The notes below the pieces were generated by a model. That model did no database searches. It saw only the letters and a list, made by a program, of their open reading frames with translations, and had not been told where the DNA came from. Source: Hypoxylon rubiginosum (Eukaryota; Ascomycota; Sordariomycetes; Xylariales; Hypoxylaceae). Taken from it: a stretch of DNA of 64,000 nt. Below are positions 38,846 through 49,850 of this stretch, piece by piece. Each line of letters starts with the position of its first letter. Within the stretch, counting starts at the first letter, position 1. The stretch covers positions 186,001-250,000 of the forward strand of contig CADCXA010000034.1 in the NCBI GenBank assembly GCA_902806565.1, written 5' to 3'. Both the position numbers and the translations under genes were made by a program.

Positions 38846-40395
38846 ATGGTCAAGTCACTTGTTGAATTGTGCACTGCGGTGTGCGTTCGCAACGTTCGAG
38901 GTAAGCAGACCTTACTCACTTCCACAGTCACCGTACCCATCGCATTTCCCATCGTCCCCATCCGCACCTTTCTTAGTCCATCGACAACCTAGGTAGCTCG
39001 TGAGGTTCCCTTACTACCTGACCATACTTCCATCATAGTGTAAACATTGGATCTTGGATCTTTTATCTTGTCCCTCTTGATCCTCCTCATCACTCAGCTG
39101 TCCCAATCTAATATTCGAATAATGCTCACACTATGCCTCCTGTATTAGACATACACGATGTGGGCGGTGCGCCTTACCATATTCTCCGCCCCATTCTCCT
39201 AAAGGTCGACTCCGCTACACATCTGCGCGAGCTAGAGGAGCAATCACCACATATCCAAGGTGATAATGCCGAATGTTGGATACGTCTCATCAAGCGCGAT
39301 TTTCCCGTCGAATACAGGAAGGAAAAATTACATCCCAGCAATCCTGAATCGTGGCACAAAGTCTACGCGAAGTATCAGAAGTTGGACGTAGATCGGAAGC
39401 GAGCGGCGAATGAAAAGCTGAACAACGCCTTCAAGAAGATCGAGCAGGAGAAGGCATCCAACGTCACCGCAATCGTCAACTTTGACAGAAAGAAATTCGG
39501 CAAACCTCCGATCAAAAATGTTGGATTCCCAGGGAGATCCGGCGCTACGGGATACGGCTCTACGGGATCAGGAGCAATGCGATGGGGTGGTGGTTCGCGC
39601 ACCAAGATAACTTCGGCGCAGAGTATCATGAAGAAGGCTCGTAGAGAAGCTGGAGAGATCGCTCTTCGCAACAAGCTTTCTACGCCGACAGGTCAGCTCC
39701 ACGTGCGACAGGGACAAATTACCAAAGCTCCGTTGGGAATGCGGATGGAACATGAGATCAAAGCGCTTCCTGCCGTGCCACGAATTCACGCGCCCCATCA
39801 GCGCAAGCGACCGCAATGGGAACTCGAGCAGAAGGAGCGCGAGGCACGATTGCTCAAGGCGAAGAACGGTTCTACCACAAAGGAACCGACTTTCATTTCG
39901 GACAATGAGCTAGACGATGGCGACAACACGATAGCTTCGTCAAGCAAGAAGCAGGGCTCGGGTGGGCTAGATGTCGACGAATTGGAGAATCTCTTCGACG
40001 AAAAGAAGCCTACCACACCTTCCAAGGCTGGCAAACCTTCGGCGATGTCTCAGAACAAGAGCTCAGTTTCGCGCCCACCCAAGTGCGCACCTCTGAACCC
40101 TCTCGCCAAGATGAAACTCGGTCACGCATGGAGAGACAAGCCTATGACTCTTGCCCCCGTGGAGACGCCCGTGTCGAAGTCCTCTCCTGCTACGCCTCGT
40201 TCACGTGCGACACCCTCGAACCGGTCAAAGCAGTCCTCACCGACCGCCCCTGCGACCAGCCCCAGTGCCGCAGCTGGCAGCAGTTCGGGTTCCGAGCAGC
40301 CTAGGCCTCGGCCCCGTCCTATGATAGGACAGAAGCGAAAGGAGCCGCCTAGCATATTCATGAAGCCGAAGCCCAAGAACCGACGAATGTCTTGA
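38846..40395 (+). CDS. Elongin-A (transcription factor SIII subunit)
   Basis: A 55-nt first exon (38846-38900) encoding MVKSLVELCTAVCVRNVR joins exon 2 (39149-40395) across a 248-nt intron with a GTAAGC donor and ATTAG acceptor. The product is 433 residues. Residues about 4-12 resemble the BC box that binds Elongin C. The Elongin-A domain follows (DIHDVGGAPYHILRPILLKV, then ELEEQSPHIQ, CWIRLIKRDFP). The rest is basic and disordered, with WELEQKEREARLLKAK as a helix and a Ser/Pro/Ala-rich tail ending KPKPKNRRMS. Elongin A acts in RNA polymerase II elongation and in ubiquitination of stalled polymerase. Taking the ATG at 39133 as start would lose the BC-box-like region; the spliced form matches the family start. 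Confidence 0.9.
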
Positions 40396-41388
40396 GGAAC
40401 ACAGAGACTCTCCCCTCGTAGGGGTGTAACATTACAATGGTCTGGGGATACGGCAAATGAGGTGTTTTTACGGCATGAGCACTATTACGACGGATATGGA
40501 TAAGAGCCCTTTAGCTCTCTTTTTAACTATCTAACCCTTCGATATCCTCCGATCCTAGATACGCGGATGGAACTGGGTTTTTTTCTTCTACCCCTTTACA
40601 GAATCTTTCGGAAAGGCTGGCAAATGCATGGTATTAAAGGCTGGATCAGGCAGTTGCATGGAATTTGGCGTCTACGGAATTTGTGTTTTATCCCTCCCCT
40701 TCGATATGACGGATGGTGGAAGTCAGCAAGAGTCTATATCTAAGCTGCGGGAAGTAATTAGGGACGGTTATACAAGAAGGCGTTTGCATTTGGTCCAGCT
40801 AGGTTACGGACCTATCGGTTTATAGGACGTCATAAATTCAACCTCCGTTGCGATATGAAAACCGGAAATTCCGTGTTGTATTCGTCTATCTGTGTTTTGT
40901 ACTAATGTTGCTCTCGAGGTTGGCACCTTCATATCTCTGCGTACGAACTTGCACCATAAATTGTAGGGGCATATGTCTTGATACAACGCCTAAAACCGAT
41001 ATAAATCACGTTCGGGCTGACGCAAACGATACTCTTCGGTTCGTCTAAATTTCGAGGCTACGCTATCTTGCTACAGCACGTCGTTCCTGAGCAGCTGAGA
41101 TCTATGTAGGAGGTATTTTCCGACGTAAGTCGTGAGAAAAAGGGGGTACATGGTTCTTTCGTAGGTAAACTAGAGGGTCATGCCATGAGTGCTATGCAAT
41201 ACAACGCGGAGGTTCCGCCATGTTTCCCAAGCTCGTGCCACCCCTTAGACCCCTTTCCCCTCTTCATTACCTCCATCTATCTTCGCGCCAGCTACGCAGC
41301 AAGCAATAGGTACGATCGCGGTCGACAAAGGGCGCAACGCTCGGCCGAGCGACTCAGGCTAGGGTTTCGGATAAGGGGAGGGAGATGT
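40396..41388. other. Convergent 3' regions
   Basis: A 1-kb spacer between convergent Elongin-A and RUB1. The short frames at 40628-40825 and 40848-41048 are not protein-like. Confidence 0.5.
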
Positions 41389-41568
41389 CTAGCACCGGCC
41401 GCCGCGCAGGGTTAGGACCAGATGCAGCGTGGCGTCGGGAACGATGCCGCCTTCGGTCATGGTGACTTGGTCGTGTCTAGGGAAGTGTCAGCCGCTTTCA
41501 TTGTAATCCCATCGCATATGGCCCAGAGTGTAGGGCAACAGGTAGGCGGTGGAAAGCTGAATTTCGGG

Positions 41569-41609
<41 letters not shown>

Positions 41610-42030
41610 ACTGGGGAAGATGTACAGTTGCTTGCCGCCGTAGATGAGTCGTTGCTGGTCGGGCGTGATGCCCTCCTTCTCTTCTACCTTCTTCTTAACG
41701 TCCTCGATCTATAAAAAAAAGCCGATTGTCAGTCCTAGCCAATATGCTGCCGATTTGTTCGCTTTCGCCTCCTTGAGGGTGAGGTACACGATGACGCGAT
41801 ACGGCGGCTGCTTCAAGATGCCCTCTTTATGCGAAACGGGCTATATGTAGAGTACCAGCGTACCTTGGAGGTGGGCTCGACATCGAGGGAAATCAGCTTT
41901 CCAGTGAGGGTTCGGACCCTGTTCTGTTTGTTAGCTTCGTGGTCTCCATCCGTCTGCCCGTTCGTTCGCCTCGCGTAGATGATGCTATGGTGGGGTAGAA
42001 GAGTAGAGGGCGAACGTACTTGATCATCAT
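41389..42030 (-). CDS. RUB1: Ubiquitin-like modifier Rub1/NEDD8
   Basis: Four short exons (42030-42020, 41918-41864, 41708-41626, 41476-41389) join to 78 residues. No single open frame shows the gene; I built it from splice signals. The product starts MMIKVRTLTGKLISLDVEPT, continues with VEEKEGITPDQQRLIYGGKQ, and ends LHLVLTLRGGRC. The mature form ends at Gly75-Gly76, so a protease must remove the final Arg-Cys. Residue 72 is Thr, as in yeast Rub1, where ubiquitin has Arg; this residue separates the NEDD8 pathway from the ubiquitin E1. Rub1 activates cullin-RING ligases. Starting at the first of two tandem ATGs gives the standard 76-residue numbering. The third intron carries an AG/CT microsatellite. 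Confidence 0.9.
41574..41604. repeat. (AG)n microsatellite inside RUB1 intron 3
   Basis: An almost perfect AG dinucleotide run of about 31 bases. On the gene strand it is a CT tract early in the intron 41625-41477. Confidence 0.95.
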
Positions 42031-42877
42031 CTTGGCGGTGGTTTTTGGTCTGACGACGTGAAGATTTTGTGGTTTAATGAGGACCCTTTGCCCTTGCTAC
42101 AAGAAGAAAGACGACACGTCTGCCGGCAGGAAGAAGAAGACGACGATGTTAGTAGCTTGCGCTGATTGTTTGCGATCACCAAAGGAGAAAAAGAAATACG
42201 ATACGGGAGTACAGAGGCGATATGATGTCTTTAGGTACCCGTGAGGACATGGCGGGGCTTATCGATCCCGCCTGGGCTAGCGGGGCATCTAAGAAGTCCC
42301 GCCCAGCCGCCTAAAAGAGCTCCCGCTAACCCGTATCTAATACTGATTCAATATTACTAATAACACAAAGGTATAAGCAGATCGATCAAAGCTCTCTACA
42401 AGAAAATATAAAAATTGCCAGATATTTCTTGATATAGAAAACAACGTAGTGATATAGTGCCATGCCGTAGATATTACCAAAGCTGCCTCTTTTAGTGTTT
42501 AGCAATTCGAATACAGTAGTGAGCAACCTATTTGAAGCTTCCTAATTATCGATAGCTACGATGGTGCCCCTGAAATAGCCACTGCTTTTTATGACCTTAG
42601 GAGCCTTGCCTACATTCACCTAGGTGCTTTGTAAGAGAGTGAACTTTTGCCTCATTATCGGACCTTGAAGTTCGTAAACGTTGTTTATATTCGTTAAAAC
42701 TGTCTAGACCTGTAGTGTGTGTCCAGTTACGGTGTCAATAAGCTTCGGACTAGAATATCGTGAAAGAGATTTCATATTTTACAGCGATTAGTCCCTACCT
42801 ACCTAGGTAAGTAGTGAGGTAAACATACAGCGGAGATTTTGTCCTGATTTTGATTTCCCCCCGGCACCTGGTGCATA
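42031..42877. other. Spacer between RUB1 and prohibitin-2
   Basis: RUB1 promoter and PHB2 3' region. It includes a TACCTAGGTA palindrome (42800-42809) and an AT-rich stretch about 42340-42480. No coding frame. Confidence 0.5.
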
Positions 42878-43960
42878 TTACTTGCGATCATCCGAAAATA
42901 CATTCAGGCCAAGACCCTCTGAATCAAGGAGCAGCCTATTTCTACCACCGGATTCCTGCATTTGAGCAGCGATGAACCTTGCGTTCTCAATCTTCTTCAG
43001 CTCGACGTATGCCTTGCTCTTCTTGATCGCCTCTCCAATGAGCTCTGCCGATCGTGCTTCACCCTGAGCCTTGACAACCATGGCCTGCTTCTCCTGTCTC
43101 GCCTTGTCGACGACGAAGGCTGCTCGCTGGGCCTCCTGCTGCGCTACCTGCTTGGCCTCGACCGCAGCCGTGAACTCGGGAGAGAAGGCAAGGTGCTAAA
43201 TGAAGTAAATATTAGCAAGATAGGCAAACCTAGATTTCATTAAAAAGATGGATTTTGAACGCACCGTGAGAGACACATCGTCCAGCAGGATATTGAATCT
43301 CGCAGCTCGCCTTGAAAGGTTGTCACGGACTAGCCTAGCGACGTTCTCTCGCTGCGTGATCAGCTGACTGGCATTGAACTGGGCCACCACACTCTTCAGC
43401 ACCTCATTCACGATCGAAGGCAACACTCTCTCGTCGTAATCCTGCCCCAGCGTCCTGTAGATCTGCGGGAGAGCAGCGACCTCGGGCCGAGACAGCACAC
43501 GGCAGGTGATGTTCACCATCTGCAAGTCCTTGGTGCCAGTGAGAGAGGAAACATTTCTCGGCTTCGCGCGCACGTCGTAGGTAATCGGCGTCTCGAACCA
43601 GGGGATCATCAAATGGGTTCCTACGCGGTAGCTAGGTAAGTATGGTGTATTTCGAAAGAAAAAAGTTCGGCCGACACTCTGCGCACTGGATGGCTCGGAC
43701 GAGATTAAGAAAAAAAACCAACCTTCGGTATAGATCTCCTTGCTGACACCACTTATCCTCCGGTACTTGATAGCTCTATGACCACCGTCCACGTTGAAGA
43801 GGGAGTTCTGCAGGACGAAGAAGCCAGCCCCGAGCAGGACGGCAGCACCCGCTGCCATTCCTGCACCAGCAGGAGGGCGGCCGCCGGGGAATCCACCGCG
43901 GTTCTGGCGGACCATGGATCGCATCCTCTCTACGTAATCGTCAATCGGCGTGCGCGACAT
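42878..43960 (-). CDS. PHB2: Prohibitin-2, mitochondrial inner membrane
   Basis: Three exons (43960-43723, 43620-43265, 43195-42878; introns of 102 and 69 nt) give 303 residues. The protein starts [20 protein letters not shown], with a Gly-rich stretch and then one membrane anchor (about 34-54, [20 protein letters not shown]). The SPFH/band-7 domain follows ([17 protein letters not shown], then [20 protein letters not shown]), and the C-terminal coiled coil ([20 protein letters not shown], then [20 protein letters not shown]). Phb1 and Phb2 form rings that scaffold the inner membrane and regulate the m-AAA protease. A longer N-terminus than Phb1 and the IDDY start support Phb2. The exon 1 to 2 join (YTEG/THLMIP) is exact for the family. 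Confidence 0.95.
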
Positions 43961-46900
43961 CTTGGGCGGTGATATGGCGGTAAGGTGGTGATTGATTGTG
44001 GTGGATGATGGATGACGGTTGCTACCGGTAGGTCGAGAAGAGAGCTCTTAACTCCAGTAAATGCCCGTGGTCCGTTTTTTCGAGGCTACGGTGCAGTGCT
44101 TTGCTTGGCAGATCAAGTGGGGCCCGAGGAAACCGGGGTTGATTACATAATTATCTCTATCTTATAAAAAACGTCCACTCCCGATTCCAAACAACTCCTA
44201 ACTCACAATTGTCTGAATTATCGTCTACCCATAAATCATTATCACGCCCTTTGCGTCCTGCTACTGGGTTATGGGCCCAGACCTGCAAGGCTCTCCGTGA
44301 GGTCATGTTCCGACAGTTGAATGTTACGTGGACAATAGCCTCATTTTATGGGTTATTTTAGGGGGCGTACAATACCAACAGCCACTGCAATCCGAGTTGT
44401 GAGAGCTGCGGGTGGCGAGGTTCGAAAAATGGTCCTCTACTATGGTATACGTAGTGCCGATCAAAACCCGAACTAAGAATAGCAGGTGTTAAAGCGTGTG
44501 GCACACATGATTCCCGTACTAGACCTTCGGAAACACTATCGTGGCGGGCCCTCGACTCTTAACAAGAGTTAATGATGACTACAATAACGCACACATGGGA
44601 CAACTAGAGACTCTAGTTTAGATAATTCATGACATTTACCTTGCCCTTCCCATATCAGTAAAAAAACTTTAGTTAAAGGGGCGAAGAGACGTTCACTAAA
44701 GACTATCACCCTTTTCCACCTCATCCAAATAGCCCTCCGAATTCTTTCTCCACGGCCATCCAAGCCCTTCTAGCAACCATTCCTCTGTACCAGCGCCTGA
44801 CGAAACAGCCCCCCACCTAGTCACCGCCGTCAACACCTCTTCCGATCCCACCCACGCACTCTGGGAGCTCTATCTACGAATTATTAGCCGCGAGTACGTC
44901 CCGGATCCATATACTGGAGGCCGCTTAGCCCCTGCCGACCCCCTGGTCCCTGGCAGCTTCTACCACTAGACTCCTGACGCCGACTACATGGTTTATACGC
45001 AAAATAGCCCGTGGGTTGGTCCTTAGTGGCTAGGCATTTGCTGAACTCAGTGACGAGGAACGAAGATCCATACGGGCCCAGATGCGGTATTTTGACGGCC
45101 TGATCTGTATTTATGCACCTTTTTCGAAGAGTTCAAATACCTACATGGAAATCTGCGCTCATTGTATCAAGCGGCTTGGTGGCCAATCGACGAATTCGGT
45201 CTAAGAAACCATGAGTTCGATGTTTGTCCCATCCTCAGAAGAAGAGGAAGAAAAATCAAGGGCTGCCAAATATATCATTCAGACTTCCGAGTTTACTTTT
45301 CGATGCCAGCCGGCGACTGATGTAGAACGTCTCGAGACGGCATATTTGCAGATGGCTGTATACAATAAGGCATTATCCTCTAATGCCCCCCGGACCCAAA
45401 TAATGATGACGAGCTGGTGCAAGATTATCTCGTGCCTAGCATGACGGGAGAGCGATCAACGAGATGACCACACACCGGTAACCACCGAGGGTGGAAAGAA
45501 AATGGGATGCCTTGAGGCATCGACGAAAACGGCGAGTTCAGATACTCAACATAGATTTGCTTCGCGCCTCGTGAACGACATGGACCAAGAGCTGATGGAG
45601 TTGGAACTAGTGAACACGAAAACTTGGGATCGGGATATTTCAGAGAAAAGGAATTCTCCCGATGAAGATCATGGCCATGGGGAGCCACAAAGCGAACCAG
45701 CACCGGCCCCCGCGTATTCTTCCCGTGGCTCTGCTACCCTGGAAGTTGGTGACGCTATGAGTTATTGTACGAAAGACTCGTTCAAAGCAATCCCGCTTAA
45801 GCAGGACCCGGACAAAGGAGCAAGAATCAAGGCGCCAGGTCGAGATGATGCTCTCCATGATCAGACGCGGGTCGATCATGTATCACTGCGGGTGTTCCCA
45901 GAGTTCGAGGCAGCCACTACGTCAAATATTGGCGGCCCTCGTAGGCAACGAGAATTAGTTGAGTTTATTACCGGTGAGGAGAGGCACAGGAAGAGCAGAA
46001 ACGATTAAAAGAGGAACAGGAGCGCGAATGTCTCAAGAAAGAGCTCGGTCTGTCTAACCTAGGAGAGTCGTTTCTTATCGTATCGCCCACGTATTGGCGC
46101 TCTTGGCCCAATCTAGTTGTGGCACGTCTTTTTCTTCTTGTTCACTATCACTGTCTCTTTGTCTCTCTTCGGCGAAACGCCCACCGCCAGCATTTTGGAA
46201 TGTTGGCGTCAAAACTTTCGGTTCGGACCGCGTTCCCGCTAGTCATGGTCTCAGTTCTAGACCAAGTTTGACAGACGAAACAACTACGTACTTCCAAAGA
46301 CTAGTACTAAGCCTATCTAATGTATGACAGGTTAATTCTAGGGCAAGTCATTTACTCACAGCAAAAAGGGTGGCGTGTGTACTGACACTCGACCCAACGT
46401 CGACTTAACTCCCCTCCAGGGCAGGTAAACCAGATGAACCATATATTGTTACCACCTCCCTTTAAGTTGCGATTAACCAGTAACAGACCACTTAGTTCAA
46501 TTCTATAGGAACGAGCAACAACCGCATCGTCACGGTGTGAATTTTGGAAGCATGGGAAGGAACTACGCTGTGGCACGACGTGTCCTAGCTATGAGCTAGC
46601 GGTCACGGTTACGTCCTAAGTCGAGCCTCCTTTGTCCTGGCTCCGAAGCTCCTAGTGGCTCAACTGGTCAATGCTTGTCGATATTATAGCTAGACCGGTA
46701 GCTAGCATGGTTGGTCAGCTTCCTAACCTCATCACTACAAGTGATGCCTACTCCTTGAAGAAGATCGCATATTATCTACGAGCCCCCTGTCTCATCGGCA
46801 TGTATAGTAGTCGCACTAGTTCGCTCCAGGCTACTGCCTCGTATATTGCGCGAAACAAAATTTAACGGCAGATACAAGAAAGCAGCACTAAGGGGGCAGA

Positions 46901-47231
46901 TTCTCTGCAAAGTTCATGACCTGAAAACAGCGAATTCTCGAGGGCATGATATTTCGGGCTCTACATCTGTTTGCGTCCAGGAAGACTTTGAGTGCAATGC
47001 TGGCATGACTGCAGCCCTCGATATTCTGATTCCAGGACACCGTGGCAATCCTGCTCAATGCCATAGGTAAAGAAAGGAGCTCTAAGCCCCTGAGCGCTGA
47101 CAGGGAGACTGTATCGGCGATAGTCAGCTCGGCGACATTCAAGACTGAATGAGTCATGACTTACTTGCTGTAGGTGCGTACGTACGTACCTATGCTACAG
47201 ATACGGCTGCAACGAGGCAGCTAACGAGGAC
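43961..47231. other. Gene-poor stretch upstream of the borosin gene
   Basis: This 3.3-kb stretch marks the change from housekeeping to accessory sequence. No intact gene is found. Part of it (44740-46330) looks like decayed coding sequence and is listed separately. A further short frame, 46671-46865 (+), has no support. Confidence 0.5.
44740..46330 (+). pseudogene. Probable decayed coding region, family not recognised
   Basis: Protein-like stretches appear on the plus strand in shifting frames, for example THALWELYLRIISREYVPDP, then AFAELSDEERRSIRAQMRYF, then AWWPIDEFGLRNHEF, broken by frequent stops. One frame, 45502-46008 (168 codons), is open but very polar and low in conserved character; a short Lys/Glu-rich piece follows. 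The order and composition suggest one old gene, or two, broken by mutations. I could not match it to a family. It could also be chance, so the confidence is low. Confidence 0.3.
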
Positions 47232-47238
47232 TATAAAG
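47232..47238 (+). promoter_or_regulatory. Candidate TATA box of the borosin gene
   Basis: TATAAAG lies 138 bp before the ATG at 47376. A GTACGTACGTAC palindrome lies about 60 bp further upstream. The distance suits a fungal core promoter with a 5' UTR of about 100 nt. This is inferred from position only. Confidence 0.45.
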
Positions 47239-47375
47239 GTAAGCAATGTGGAAGGCAATTTGATTCCAAAGTGCTCTCATCAACAAGCCTAGTAACTATT
47301 ACCAACCATTATCAAAAGAACCCTTACCCTACCGGTATCAGCCTTTTACCCTCCCTCCTTCAACCAATAGTCAGG

Positions 47376-49850
47376 ATGAATACATACGAGCACCGCAGAC
47401 CGGCTTCACATGGCTTTCGCCCTGGAAAGTTGGTGATTGTTGGATCAGGGATTCGAAGCATCTCGCAGTTCACCCTAGAAGCCGTGGCTCACATCGAACA
47501 CGCGGATAAGGTGTTTTACTGCGTTGCGGACCCCGGGACAGATGCCTTCATCGAACACCATAACAAGAATGCCACGGACCTTTACGATATGTACGATGAT
47601 GGCAAGCCCCGTCATCAAACATACACCCAGATGGCAGAGATCATACTCCAGGAAGTGCGCAAGGGCTTCTCCGTTGTAGGGGTCTTTTATGGACATCCAG
47701 GCGTCTTTGTGAACCCTGCGCATCGTGCCGTGAGCATCGCCGCCAGCGAGGGCTACGACGCCACCATGTTGCCTGGCGTGTCCGCAGAGGATTGTCTCTA
47801 CGCCGACCTCCTCATTGACCCGTCTCGCCCGGGATGTCAGACCCTAGAGGCAACGGATGTACTCTTACGGAAACGCCCCATCGCAAAGGACTGCCACGTC
47901 ATCATATTCCAGGTGGGTGCGGTCGGCGACCTAGGCTTCAACTTCAAAGGTTTTACAAACACTAAGTTCCAGGTCCTCGTCCGGCGCCTGTGGGAGCTCT
48001 ATGGTCCCGGTCATCCTGTGGTGCATTATGTGGCATCCCAACTGACGTTTGCCGCCCCAATTCGGGATCGATATACCATCCAGGACTTAGAGAAGCCGGA
48101 GGTAGCCAAGCGGGTTACCGGCATCTCGGCCTTCTATCTTCCACCCAAGGATCTACTACAGCCAGACGAAGCGGTAGCCAAATCTCTCGGACTAGTCTCG
48201 AGACCGACAACCACAGCCTCTTTCGGACCCTATGCGCCCGACCAGCCCTACGGTCCACGTGAGCTAGCGGCTGTCAAAGCTCTAAACAACCACAAAGAAC
48301 CTGCCAACTACAAAAAGACGCGAGCATCTCCGGCCTTGTACCAAGTCCTCGAGTCGCTGGCTCTGAATCCTAAGGAGGTCTCCAAGTTCCATTCCTCACG
48401 GGAGAAGTTCATCGCGCGTATCGATGGCCTCACAAAGCCAGAAGAAAAGGCTCTTCGATTTGCCAGTGCCGGGCTGATCCGCCAAGTACTGAAGAGCTCC
48501 GTCGACGATGTCGCGACGAAATTCGTCCAGGACGAGTTCCGCGACCCCACTCTGGCCGCGCAATATGCGGAGATCCTCAAGCAGAACCTCAACCAGGTCG
48601 ATGGTATTGACAAGATTACCGCGTGGCTGAAGAACAAAGGTTACGACACTACCCCGGACGCGATCGGAGAGGCCTACCAACGAGAGCTGTCACGTAATTT
48701 GGACAGCTACGATGGAAAGTATACCACCAACGTGGATGGCAAGACCGGTCCGCAGGTTCTTGTGCAGAAGGGAACAGTCTTGGTAGATGGTACCAAAATC
48801 CTGGGATTCAGCTTCAATACAAGCCAGCTATGCTGGGCGGCCGATGATGGGAACCCCTCGTCTGCCATGCTTCACTTTCAGCTGCTTACCAACGACAACG
48901 GCAAACCCTTGCCCCCTGGGTCGTATATAGGCCCACAGTTCTATGGTGTCTACTGGTCTAAAGACAGCTCGAAGCCTACGGGGAATAACACCTTGGGCAA
49001 GATCGGGGAAGTGCCTCCACCAAACCCAACGCCCCCGGTCAATCCCACACCCATTTCTACCTGGCTAGATACCTACCAGGCTTATATCAAGTCTTCGTCA
49101 GGGGGATGGGACAAGGCTGGAGAACTGGGGATTACTGGGAGTGGAACCAATCCGACGGTGACGTATAAGGACGCAACGATTCAGAAGTACTCATATCAGA
49201 ATGAGACGATCAGCTGGTCATCAGCCGATGGCAACCCCAATAACGCCACTCTTTCCTTCTACATTAAGAAAGACACCAAGGATGATTCCCCGCCCGGGAA
49301 CCAGTTCTCAGGCAAGTACTGGGAGCGTGGTCAACCCCCGCCCGCCGCCTTCAACCTTTGCGGCGTGATCGGCAGCTCGAACTCCGTGGATGCGGCAGCC
49401 AAGGCCGCGGCGACCGCAGCACTCTGGAAGACCATCGGCACCAACCTGGGGGTGGGCGTCGCGACGTTTGTACTGGGCGACGCCGTAAACAAGGCAATCA
49501 AAGCGTTCGTCGAATGGGTCCGCAACCCCACACAGCAAAACAAGGAGGCGCTAGACCAGGCCAGCGAGGAGGCTGGAGAGGTGGGAGAACAGCAGGAGGC
49601 AGTTGAGGCAGAGGGCGTAGAGCTAAACCCGGGAGGAGACATCGTCGATTCTGGCGACGTACCCGCGCAGGCTGCGGAAGCTGCAGAAGCTGCGGAGGCT
49701 GCGGAGGTTGCGGAGGTTGCGGAGGCCGCAGAAGTTGCAGAAGCCGCAGAGGTTGCAGAAGTTGCGGAAGTTGCAGAGGTCGCGGAGGTCGCGGAGGTTG
49801 CAGAGGTTGCGGAGGTTGCAGTGGAAGTTGTTGAAGTTGTTATTGTATAA
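47376..49850 (+). CDS. Borosin-type fused peptide alpha-N-methyltransferase/precursor
   Basis: One intronless frame of 824 residues. The first ATG of the frame is 47376. Residues about 18-258 form a SAM-dependent TP-methylase domain of the OphMA class: VGSGIRSI (22-29), [12 protein letters not shown] (103-114), [10 protein letters not shown] (131-140), GISAFYLPP (249-257). The catalytic triad of this class is present with exact spacing as Tyr73, Arg79 and Tyr83, and Tyr105 is the further active-site tyrosine. In this family the enzyme methylates backbone amides of its own C-terminus. A helical clasp-like module (about 315-372) follows, then a second helical module (376-443) that looks Nif11-like, two W-x-x-A-D-G-N-P beta modules (about 455-530 and 592-650), a hydrophobic helix (672-716), an acidic linker, 16 [A/V]AE triplets (766-813) and the tail [11 protein letters not shown]. 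The methyltransferase call is strong; the core peptide is inferred. Confidence 0.88.
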   Translation: MNTYEHRRPASHGFRPGKLVIVGSGIRSISQFTLEAVAHIEHADKVFYCVADPGTDAFIEHHNKNATDLYDMYDDGKPRHQTYTQMAEIILQEVRKGFSVVGVFYGHPGVFVNPAHRAVSIAASEGYDATMLPGVSAEDCLYADLLIDPSRPGCQTLEATDVLLRKRPIAKDCHVIIFQVGAVGDLGFNFKGFTNTKFQVLVRRLWELYGPGHPVVHYVASQLTFAAPIRDRYTIQDLEKPEVAKRVTGISAFYLPPKDLLQPDEAVAKSLGLVSRPTTTASFGPYAPDQPYGPRELAAVKALNNHKEPANYKKTRASPALYQVLESLALNPKEVSKFHSSREKFIARIDGLTKPEEKALRFASAGLIRQVLKSSVDDVATKFVQDEFRDPTLAAQYAEILKQNLNQVDGIDKITAWLKNKGYDTTPDAIGEAYQRELSRNLDSYDGKYTTNVDGKTGPQVLVQKGTVLVDGTKILGFSFNTSQLCWAADDGNPSSAMLHFQLLTNDNGKPLPPGSYIGPQFYGVYWSKDSSKPTGNNTLGKIGEVPPPNPTPPVNPTPISTWLDTYQAYIKSSSGGWDKAGELGITGSGTNPTVTYKDATIQKYSYQNETISWSSADGNPNNATLSFYIKKDTKDDSPPGNQFSGKYWERGQPPPAAFNLCGVIGSSNSVDAAAKAAATAALWKTIGTNLGVGVATFVLGDAVNKAIKAFVEWVRNPTQQNKEALDQASEEAGEVGEQQEAVEAEGVELNPGGDIVDSGDVPAQAAEAAEAAEAAEVAEVAEAAEVAEAAEVAEVAEVAEVAEVAEVAEVAEVAVEVVEVVIV
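49671..49814 (+). repeat. 9-bp coding minisatellite, 16 [A/V]AE units
   Basis: Sixteen units of GYN-GCN-GAR or GCN-GCN-GAR stand in perfect frame at the 3' end of the borosin gene. The protein order is AAE x4, VAE x2, [12 protein letters not shown] x7. Third bases vary freely (GCG/GCA, GAA/GAG, GTT/GTC), so the array is not fresh slippage and the protein pattern seems to be kept. Confidence 0.97.
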
